A DNA stretch of 64,000 nucleotides from Bacteroides caecimuris (GTDB lineage: Bacteria > Bacteroidota > Bacteroidia > Bacteroidales > Bacteroidaceae). The position numbers and the translations under genes are program-made. Shown piece after piece: positions 19,185-27,007 of this stretch (the first letter of the stretch is position 1; each line of letters begins with the position of its first letter). The stretch is from the NCBI RefSeq assembly GCF_001688725.2, contig NZ_CP015401.2, forward strand, positions 4,720,001 to 4,784,000. Reading direction: 5' to 3'. The notes under the pieces are model-generated. The model searched no databases. It was not told the origin of the DNA and saw nothing but the letters and a program-made list of their open reading frames with translations.

Positions 19185-20711
19185 ATGAAAGAAAAGTATG
19201 AAAAAAGGTCGGGGTGGTATCGGACGATATTGCTGCTGATGGCCTTATGTGTTTTGGGAAGTTGCAATGATGGCAACGATAATGGGGAAGACCCAAGCAA
19301 TGTGGCGTTTGATCCGAACAAGCCTGTTGTAGTGAAAGACATCAATCCTAAGAAGGGAGGCGCTGGACAACGTCTAGTGATTATGGGAGATAATTTCGGT
19401 AATAATCCCTCCTTAGTCAATGTCTATGTCAGCGGGAAGAAAGCAGTAGTGATCAATGTAAAAAGCAATGCTATCTATTGTTTTATGCCGGAAGGTGCCT
19501 ATACGGGAGAAATAGAGGTGAAAATTACTGTCGGTGACGAACAGGAAGTATTGGCGGAGGTAGCTCCCGGACTTAAGTTCGATTACCAAAAGAAAATGCT
19601 TGTAAGTACGTTGCTGGGAACTCGGCGTGATGATGGGCAGTACGATAGTAAGGATGGACCTTTCAATGATTGCGGAGCACTCGGTGCACCCAATTGGCTG
19701 GAGTTCGACCCTAAATACAAACACCTGATCTATATAGCACAAGATGCTGCTGGTGGTGAAGAAAATGAAGGAGGCGGCAATATGCGTGTTATCGATCTGA
19801 ATAACGAATATTTAGGTACGGCGCTTACCGATGGTAATATTCATGGTAATCGTCGCGGACGCTCCGTCAATTTCTTTGACGAAGATCACATGGCAGTGGC
19901 TGTAGACCAAGGCGACGAATTAAGAGCTGCCGTTTATGGGTACACTCGAACCAAAGAACCGCCTCAAAGCTATGCACCCGGTGAGTCTCCCAACTATGAA
20001 ATGTGGGGGAATAAAGTAACGTTGGTGAAGTATAAGCAGTGCAACACCGTTGCTTTCCATCCTGTGCATCACGACATGTATTTCAATAGTTATGAAAAAG
20101 GACAGTTTTTCCGTGCCGACCATGAAAAGATTCAGGAAATCTTCGATGGAGTCCGTCCCGACGGGCTTGAAGCAAAAAAAGATTGTGAGGAACTCTTTCA
20201 AATGGACAATGGATGGGAGTACAATATCCGCATGCATCCTACGGGTAACTATGCCTATATTGTGGCTATCAATCAGCATTACATTCAGCGAACCAACTAT
20301 GACTGGGAACGCCACACCTTCCTGGCTCCTTACGTAGTGGCAGGAGAAGCCCGTACCGCTAATTATGTCAATGCAATTGGAACCTCTGCCCGTTTCCATA
20401 CTCCCTATCAAGGAGTATTTGTGAAAAATCCTGCTTATGCCGGACAGGAAGATGAATACGATTTTGTTATCTGTGATAAATTGAATCAGTGTCTCCGCAT
20501 TATCACTCCACAGGGGGAAGTCTCTCTGTTCGCAGGTCGCGGAAGTTCGAGTCTGAACAATAATCCATGGGGATACATTGATGGAGACCTTTTGCAGGAA
20601 GCCCGCTTCGACCGCCCGAAAGGATTGGCTTATGATGAGGAAAACGGTATCTTCTATGTGGGTGACGGTTCGAACCGGCGCATCCGTAAGATAGCCAAAG
20701 AAGGAGAATAA
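19185..20711 (+). CDS. IPT/TIG and NHL-repeat surface lipoprotein, cassette B
   Basis: The lipoprotein has 508 residues from M at 19185; an in-frame ATG at 19170 adds five residues and cannot be excluded. The signal ends ALCVLGSC, followed by an IPT/TIG domain (VKDINPKKGGAGQRLVIMGDNFG) and an NHL-like propeller (FDPKYKHLIYIAQDA, RIITPQGEVSLFAGRG, GLAYDEENGIFYVGDGSNRRIRKI). It is a paralogue of 7472-9052 in the same operon position and is probably a surface glycan-binding partner of the next SusC/D pair. An extra acidic linker follows the lipid-attachment Cys (NDGNDNGEDPS). It sits 24 bp before SusC. Confidence 0.83.
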   Translation: MKEKYEKRSGWYRTILLLMALCVLGSCNDGNDNGEDPSNVAFDPNKPVVVKDINPKKGGAGQRLVIMGDNFGNNPSLVNVYVSGKKAVVINVKSNAIYCFMPEGAYTGEIEVKITVGDEQEVLAEVAPGLKFDYQKKMLVSTLLGTRRDDGQYDSKDGPFNDCGALGAPNWLEFDPKYKHLIYIAQDAAGGEENEGGGNMRVIDLNNEYLGTALTDGNIHGNRRGRSVNFFDEDHMAVAVDQGDELRAAVYGYTRTKEPPQSYAPGESPNYEMWGNKVTLVKYKQCNTVAFHPVHHDMYFNSYEKGQFFRADHEKIQEIFDGVRPDGLEAKKDCEELFQMDNGWEYNIRMHPTGNYAYIVAINQHYIQRTNYDWERHTFLAPYVVAGEARTANYVNAIGTSARFHTPYQGVFVKNPAYAGQEDEYDFVICDKLNQCLRIITPQGEVSLFAGRGSSSLNNNPWGYIDGDLLQEARFDRPKGLAYDEENGIFYVGDGSNRRIRKIAKEGE

Positions 20712-20735
20712 CTAATGAATTAAACACACGCGAAT

Positions 20736-23700
20736 ATGAAAAAAATATTTATACTGTACACTCTGCTGCTGTGTAGCATTTGCATGAACGTAATGGCGCA
20801 GCAGATGGTCACCGTGCAGGGTGTCGTAATTGATGAGAATAAAGAACCGCTGATCGGTGTAAACGTGACGGTTAAGGATGTGCCTGGTTTGGGAGCTATC
20901 ACGGATATCAACGGTAAATACTCCATTAAGATGGAACCTTATCACAAACTGGTGTTCTCTTACATCGGTTATACCACTGTAGAAGTGTTGGTAAAAGAGT
21001 TGCGTACCGTCAACGTCACGATGAAAGAGGCGGAAGCCAAAGCGATAGACGAAGTGGTGATCACTGGTACGGGCGTTCAGCGCAAACTGACTCAGACGGG
21101 TGCCATCAGCACGGTCAACGTAGACCTGCTGAAAAGCAATCCGTCATCAAGTATTGTCAACTCCTTGGCGGGTAATGTGCCGGGCATCATGGCGCGTCAG
21201 GTCTCCGGTCAGCCGGGAAAGAACGTTTCCGAGTTCTGGATACGTGGTATCTCCACGTTCGGTGCCAGTTCATCTGCGTATGTGTTGGTAGACGGATTCG
21301 AACGTGACATGAGCGAGATCAATATCGAAGATATCGCCACTTTCTCCGTGTTGAAAGACGCCTCCGAAACGGCTATTTACGGTTCGAAAGGTGCTAACGG
21401 TGTAGTATTGATCACTACCAAACATGGTAAAGCAGGCAAGATCAATATCGATGCTAAGGTGGAGACTTCGTACAACGCACGTACTATTACGCCTGAGTTT
21501 GAGGATGGCTTCAAGTATGCCAGCTTGCTCAACGAGGCACGTGTCACTCGTAATAACGAACCGATCTACCGGTCAGAAGAACTGGATATTCTTCGTTTGG
21601 GGCTTGATCCGGATTTCTATCCGAATACCGACTGGCAGGACATGTTGCTGAAAGACGGCTCATGGAGTCATCGTGTCAATCTGAACATGAACGGTGGAGG
21701 TACTACAGCGCGTTATTTCGTGTCGGCCAGCTATGTGAAGGAAAACGGTATGTACAATACGGACGAATCGTTAAAGGATGATTATAACACGAATGCGGCT
21801 TACCATCGTTGGAACTATCGTTTAAATACTGATATTGACATTACCAAAACTACCTTATTAAAAGTCGGAGTGGCAGGGTTCTTATCCAAACGCAACAGTC
21901 CGGGATTGGGAGATGCTGATGTGTGGGGCGAGTTGTTTGGTTACAATCCCATTCAGACTCCGGTGGTGTATTCTGATGGCCGTCTGCCGGCGATTGGTAC
22001 GGGCAACAAAACTAATCCTTGGGTAGCTGCCACACAGACCGGTTTTAATGAACACTGGACAAATAATATTGAGACGAACGTATCGTTGGAACAAAAATTG
22101 GATTTCGTGACCAAAGGATTGAGTTTTGTAGGACGCTTCGGGTATGATAATAACAGCCAAAACAACATCGAACGCCATAAATGGCCGGAACAGTGGTTTG
22201 CAGTATCGAGAGACAAGAATACGGGAGAAATCGTATGGAAGAAAGTGTCGGATAGCAGCAATATGACTCAAAAGAGTACTTCTGAAGGCGACCGTCGCGA
22301 ATTCTTTGATGTACAACTTAATTGGGACCGTTCGTTTGGAAACCATCATCCAACTGCAACATTGAAGTATACACAGGATTCTTATGTGAAAACAGTCAAT
22401 TTGGGAGATGATTTGAAGAACGGTATCAGCCGGCGCAATCAAGACTTGGCGGGTCGCGTGGCATACAACTGGGCTTACCGTTATTTTGTGAATTTCAATT
22501 TTGGTTATAACGGTTCCGAAAACTTTGCCAAGCACAATCGTTTCGGATTCTTCCCTGCTGCTTCCGTGGCTTGGAACGTCGCTGAGGAATCTTTCGTGAA
22601 AAAGAATCTGAAATGGATGAACATGTTTAAGGTCCGCTTCTCTTACGGTAAGGTAGGTAATGATAATATGGGAGTTCGTTTCCCTTATCTGTATACGATT
22701 GCAAATAAATTCAAGATTGGTGATAATGAGTATACTTATGGCGGATATAATTGGGCGAAATACGGATCGAGCAATTCTTATAACGGTTTGAGTATGCCTA
22801 ATCTCGGCTCACCGTTGGTGACGTGGGAAGTAGCTACCAAAAAAGACCTCGGAATCGACCTTGCCCTTTTCAACGATAAGTTTACGGGTACTATCGATTA
22901 TTTTGATGAAAAGCGTGAAGGCATTTACATGGAACGTAAGCATTTGCCTGCCATTGTCGGTCATTATGGTGTCAATCCGTCGGCAAACGTCGGTGCCATG
23001 CGCTCACGCGGATTCGATGGTCATTTCAATTTCCGCCAGAAAATAGGCAATGTAGATGTGGATATCCGTGGTAACATGACTTATTCAAAGAATGAGATAC
23101 TTGAAAAGGATGAGGAAAACAACGTATATGGTTACCAGATGGAGAGAGGCTATCGGGTAAATCAGTGCCGTGGTCTGATAGCTTTGGGATTGTTTAAAGA
23201 TTACGATGATATCCGTAACAGCCCGAAACAAGAGTTTGGTGCCGTACAACCCGGAGACATCAAGTATCGGGACGTCAACGGTGATGGAGTGGTGAACGAC
23301 GGTGATATCGTAGCTATCGGTGCTACCAGCAAGCCGAACTTGATTTATGGTTTGGGGGTTACCGCCAAATGGAAAGGACTGGATGTGAATGTTCATTTCC
23401 AGGGTGCAGGCAAATCATCTTTCTTCACGTATGGCAAATGTGTGTATGCCTTCACCGAGGGTGAGTGGGGAAATGTCTTTAAAGGAATGCTGGATGACCG
23501 ATGGGTAGATTCGGAAACTGCCGAGAAATTGGGTATTCCTGCCAATGAGAACCCGAACGCCAGCTATCCGCGCCTGAGCTATCAGGGCGACGGAGCCAGC
23601 AACAATAACTATCGTAATTCTACATTCTGGTTGCGCAATGGTTCGTACCTCCGTCTGAAAACAGTTGATGTCGGATACACCTTGCCCAAATCATGGGTCA

Positions 23701-23858
23701 ACAAATTGCATTTCAATAATATCCGCATCTTTGTGGTAGGAACCAACCTATTGACATTCTCCAAATTTAAAACTTGGGATCCGGAGATGGGAGATGCGCG
23801 TGGTGAATCTTATCCATTGTCGAAGTCTGTCACAATGGGTTTAAGTGTTAATCTATAA
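20736..23858 (+). CDS. SusC-type TonB-dependent receptor, cassette B
   Basis: This 1040-residue SusC has the same length as cassette A's. A signal peptide (...SICMNVMAQQ) is followed by a carboxypeptidase-regulatory-like domain (GVVIDENKEPLIGVNVTVKD), a TonB-box-like IDEVVITGTG, a plug with VLVDGFERDM and VLKDASETAIYGSKGANGVVLITTK, and a barrel ending SVTMGLSVNL. It pairs with the SusD 15 bp downstream. The N-terminal half is very close to the cassette A protein, while stretches of the barrel differ (for example around 22660-22830), which fits altered substrate specificity. No promoter is recognised, so expression should depend on readthrough from a head joined to tail B. Confidence 0.95.
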   Translation: MKKIFILYTLLLCSICMNVMAQQMVTVQGVVIDENKEPLIGVNVTVKDVPGLGAITDINGKYSIKMEPYHKLVFSYIGYTTVEVLVKELRTVNVTMKEAEAKAIDEVVITGTGVQRKLTQTGAISTVNVDLLKSNPSSSIVNSLAGNVPGIMARQVSGQPGKNVSEFWIRGISTFGASSSAYVLVDGFERDMSEINIEDIATFSVLKDASETAIYGSKGANGVVLITTKHGKAGKINIDAKVETSYNARTITPEFEDGFKYASLLNEARVTRNNEPIYRSEELDILRLGLDPDFYPNTDWQDMLLKDGSWSHRVNLNMNGGGTTARYFVSASYVKENGMYNTDESLKDDYNTNAAYHRWNYRLNTDIDITKTTLLKVGVAGFLSKRNSPGLGDADVWGELFGYNPIQTPVVYSDGRLPAIGTGNKTNPWVAATQTGFNEHWTNNIETNVSLEQKLDFVTKGLSFVGRFGYDNNSQNNIERHKWPEQWFAVSRDKNTGEIVWKKVSDSSNMTQKSTSEGDRREFFDVQLNWDRSFGNHHPTATLKYTQDSYVKTVNLGDDLKNGISRRNQDLAGRVAYNWAYRYFVNFNFGYNGSENFAKHNRFGFFPAASVAWNVAEESFVKKNLKWMNMFKVRFSYGKVGNDNMGVRFPYLYTIANKFKIGDNEYTYGGYNWAKYGSSNSYNGLSMPNLGSPLVTWEVATKKDLGIDLALFNDKFTGTIDYFDEKREGIYMERKHLPAIVGHYGVNPSANVGAMRSRGFDGHFNFRQKIGNVDVDIRGNMTYSKNEILEKDEENNVYGYQMERGYRVNQCRGLIALGLFKDYDDIRNSPKQEFGAVQPGDIKYRDVNGDGVVNDGDIVAIGATSKPNLIYGLGVTAKWKGLDVNVHFQGAGKSSFFTYGKCVYAFTEGEWGNVFKGMLDDRWVDSETAEKLGIPANENPNASYPRLSYQGDGASNNNYRNSTFWLRNGSYLRLKTVDVGYTLPKSWVNKLHFNNIRIFVVGTNLLTFSKFKTWDPEMGDARGESYPLSKSVTMGLSVNL

Positions 23859-23872
23859 AATAATATGCAACA

Positions 23873-25939
23873 ATGAAAAAAATAATTTATATCCTGTTGA
23901 TAGCGGTGTTGGGAATAGGCATGCAGTCTTGTTCCGACTATTTGGATTCCGACTATATTTTTAATGACCGGGAGACGATAGAGAAAGTATTCAACGACCG
24001 AGACAAGACTGACCAGTGGTTGGCAACAGCTTTCAGTTATCTGAAAGATCACTGTGCGGATGTGTGCAGTAAAGGTCATATTCCGTTTAATTTTGCCGAT
24101 GATATGTATTATGGCGACCGTGACGTGAATTATGACGCTTCTAATGCCAATGCGCTTTCTTACAACTCCTTTAAAGAAGGAAATTATGATGAGAACACCA
24201 AACAGGAGGCCTGGACAGCGTGCTATCGGGGCATCCGTCAAGCTAGTGTTTTTATTCAGAATGTGGATATGAGCACGAAGTTCGACAGCGAAGAAGAGAA
24301 GGCAGACTATAAGGCGCAGGCGCGTTTTGTCCGTGCTTATTATTACTGGATATTGCTCCGTCGCTATGGTCCCATTCCATTGTTGCCTGACGAAGGCATC
24401 GACTTTACCGATGAATATGATGAGATCGCCACTCCACGCAGCCCGTATGACGTATGTGCCGAATATATCAGTAATGAAATGCTGCTTGCCGCTAAGGATC
24501 TGCCTTTGCGTCGGGGAGAACTTTCTTCCGCGCGTCCTACTCGTGGTGCCGCGTTGGCAGCCCGTGCTCAGGCATTGCTTTTTGCTGCCAGTCCGTTGGC
24601 AAATGGCAATAACGACGATTTTGCGCAACAGCTTGTGGATGATAAAGGAAACCGACTGTTATCTGCAGACTATAGTGAGGAAAAATGGGCAAAGGCGGCA
24701 GCTGCTTGTAAGGATGTGATAAAGCTTGATGTCTATCGTCTCTATACTACTGGCATCCGTACGACAGACTCTCCGGCAGAACCGGCCACAATTACTCCTC
24801 CGACTTGCGAGCCTTATTCAAGCCTGCCTTTCCCCGAAGGATGGGCAGACATCGACCCGTTTGAATCTTACCGGTCGGTATTCAACGGACAGTTGGACGA
24901 AATGAGTAATCCGGAATTGATTTTTACTCGTGGACAGAACATTGGCGGTGAGAACATCCGTGCGATGGTCGTTCATCAATTGCCGCGCCAGGCTACGGGA
25001 TGGAATACGCATGGACTGACGCAGAAGATGGTAGATGCCTATTACATGAACGACGGATCCGATTGTGCGGGTATGAATTCCGAGCCTGAATACAAGGCTG
25101 TGTATCCTCGTGAAATGTGGAACGATCGTCCGCGGGAGACAGGTTTTACGGAAAATAATGCGGACTATAAGCCTCTTGATGCGGGTGTCTCTCTGCAATA
25201 CGCCAATCGCGAACCGCGTTTCTATGCTTCTGTTGCTTATAATGGCACACGCTGGTATTTGGGTAACGAATCGCAATCTGTGAACAAGAATATCCAGGTG
25301 TTCAACTATCGCGGATTGAAGAATGGATATGCCAACACCATGTTCTGGTTGCGTACGGGTATCGGTGTTATGAAATACGTACACCCGGATGATACGTATG
25401 AGAATGGAAATATAAATAACGCCCGTTTCAAGCCGGAACCAGCCATTCGCTATGCCGATATTTTGCTGATGTATGCCGAAGCCTTGAACGAATTGACACC
25501 GGGTGTGAATTATGACATTCCTTCTTGGGACGGAGCGATGACTTATCAGATCAGCCGTGACAAAGAGGAAATGCGTACAGGGATCAAACCGGTACGTATG
25601 CGTGCCGGAGTACCCGATTTTGCGGACGACATATACTCGGACCAAGACAAATTCCGCATTTACTTGAAGCGCGAGCGTATGATTGAGCTGATGGGAGAGG
25701 GTAAACGCTATTATGACCTCCGCCGTTGGAAAGACGCTCCGAGAGAAGAGTCGTTGCCGGTTTACGGTTGCAATACATTGATGATGCAGGGTGACAGAGA
25801 ACAGTTCCACACACCGGTTGCCGTATGGAACCTGTCGGCTACCTTCTCGCAGAAGATGTGGTTCTGGCCTATTTCTCACAGTGAACTGAAACGTAACAAA
25901 CGCCTGACACAGAATCCGGGCTGGACGTATAATGACTAA
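23873..25939 (+). CDS. SusD-type glycan-binding lipoprotein, cassette B
   Basis: This intact 688-residue SusD has a lipoprotein signal ending GIGMQSC. It contains TPR-type SusD helices (QARFVRAYYYWILLRRYGPIPLLPD) and the characteristic C-terminal LKRERMIELMGEGKRYYDLRRWKDA and TQNPGWTYND. It forms the lid of the SusC pore encoded 15 bp upstream. It is the unbroken counterpart of the disrupted SusD in cassette A and shows the sequence expected across the IS site (ARAQALLFAASPLANG). Confidence 0.95.
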   Translation: MKKIIYILLIAVLGIGMQSCSDYLDSDYIFNDRETIEKVFNDRDKTDQWLATAFSYLKDHCADVCSKGHIPFNFADDMYYGDRDVNYDASNANALSYNSFKEGNYDENTKQEAWTACYRGIRQASVFIQNVDMSTKFDSEEEKADYKAQARFVRAYYYWILLRRYGPIPLLPDEGIDFTDEYDEIATPRSPYDVCAEYISNEMLLAAKDLPLRRGELSSARPTRGAALAARAQALLFAASPLANGNNDDFAQQLVDDKGNRLLSADYSEEKWAKAAAACKDVIKLDVYRLYTTGIRTTDSPAEPATITPPTCEPYSSLPFPEGWADIDPFESYRSVFNGQLDEMSNPELIFTRGQNIGGENIRAMVVHQLPRQATGWNTHGLTQKMVDAYYMNDGSDCAGMNSEPEYKAVYPREMWNDRPRETGFTENNADYKPLDAGVSLQYANREPRFYASVAYNGTRWYLGNESQSVNKNIQVFNYRGLKNGYANTMFWLRTGIGVMKYVHPDDTYENGNINNARFKPEPAIRYADILLMYAEALNELTPGVNYDIPSWDGAMTYQISRDKEEMRTGIKPVRMRAGVPDFADDIYSDQDKFRIYLKRERMIELMGEGKRYYDLRRWKDAPREESLPVYGCNTLMMQGDREQFHTPVAVWNLSATFSQKMWFWPISHSELKRNKRLTQNPGWTYND

Positions 25940-25957
25940 CTTAAAAACATGGATACA

Positions 25958-26953
25958 ATGAAAAGAATATATAATCTATTGTTCGCACTAGTAGCGTTGG
26001 TAGCATTCGGTTCGTGCAACGACGAATGGACTGAAGAACTATATGAACATTATGTCTCTTTCAAGGCTCCGATCAATAGCAACGGAGTGTCGAGAATCAA
26101 TATTCCCTATAAGGCAGGTCAGGTCAGTACTTACCAACTGCCGGTACTTGTAAGTGGGAGCACCGCCAACCAGCAGAAACTGATGGTAAAGATCGGGATT
26201 GACAAGGATACACTGGATGTGCTCAACGAAGCACGTTTCAGTAGCCGGGACGACCTGTATTACAAAGAGTTGGACGCTAAGCACTATTCTTTCCCCGAAA
26301 CGGTGGAAATACAGCCGGGCGAAAACTCTACTTTGCTGAATATTGATTTTAACCTGACAGGATTGGACTTGGTGGAGAAATGGGTATTGCCGTTGACGAT
26401 TGAGGAGAGCCCGACAGGCGAATACACTCCCAACTATCGCAAGCACTACCGCAAAGCGTTGCTTCGTGTAATGCCGTTCAATAAATATTCGGGCACTTAT
26501 AGCGGTACAGCTTTGATGAATTATATGAAGAATGCCGGTGATGGTGGAAACGATCCGTTGGTGAAGAGTGAAATCGTCTCCTATGCGGTAGATGAAAATA
26601 CCATTTTCTTCTATGCCGGTACCATAGATGAAACCCGAAAGGATCGGGCAAACTACAAAATCAAGGCATTCTTCGATCCTGAAAGCAACAAGGTGAATTT
26701 GACTTGTGATAATGGTGAAGTTAATTTCCGTACCAATAAACAAGCTACGTATTTCATCAAAGAAGAGATGGATGAGAAACAACCGTATTTGCTGAAACGT
26801 ACCATCATGATTCGTGATATAGACTATGATTATACGGATTATACGATGGCACCGAGTGCTTCTATCGAGTATAATGTGAAAGGTGAGATGTCTATCTTAC
26901 GTAAGATCAATACACAAATACCGGATGAAGACCAGGCTATAGAATGGGATTAA
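25958..26953 (+). CDS. DUF1735/DUF4973-like surface lipoprotein, cassette B
   Basis: The lipoprotein of 331 residues starts MKRIYNLLFALVALVAFGSC; an ATG three codons upstream (25949) is possible. A DUF1735-like N-terminal part (EELYEHYVSFKAPI...TYQLPVLVSGS) and DUF4973-like C-terminal part (NKYSGTYSGTALM...INTQIPDEDQAIEWD) match the cassette A paralogue at 15678. It is probably a surface glycan-binding accessory of the SusC/D pair and the last gene of cassette B. Confidence 0.8.
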   Translation: MKRIYNLLFALVALVAFGSCNDEWTEELYEHYVSFKAPINSNGVSRINIPYKAGQVSTYQLPVLVSGSTANQQKLMVKIGIDKDTLDVLNEARFSSRDDLYYKELDAKHYSFPETVEIQPGENSTLLNIDFNLTGLDLVEKWVLPLTIEESPTGEYTPNYRKHYRKALLRVMPFNKYSGTYSGTALMNYMKNAGDGGNDPLVKSEIVSYAVDENTIFFYAGTIDETRKDRANYKIKAFFDPESNKVNLTCDNGEVNFRTNKQATYFIKEEMDEKQPYLLKRTIMIRDIDYDYTDYTMAPSASIEYNVKGEMSILRKINTQIPDEDQAIEWD

Positions 26954-26983
26954 CCGATGGTAACTGTGAATGGTATTGTTTTT

Positions 26984-27007
26984 GGGGTTGGCTTTTTAGT
27001 CAACCCC
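26984..27007. terminator. Hairpin between convergent cassette B and MG2-like gene
   Basis: GGGGTTGGCT and AGTCAACCCC can form a 10-bp stem including one G-T pair with a TTTT loop. The T-run after it is weak (ATTTGTTTC). It overlaps the last codons of the minus-strand gene. Confidence 0.5.
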
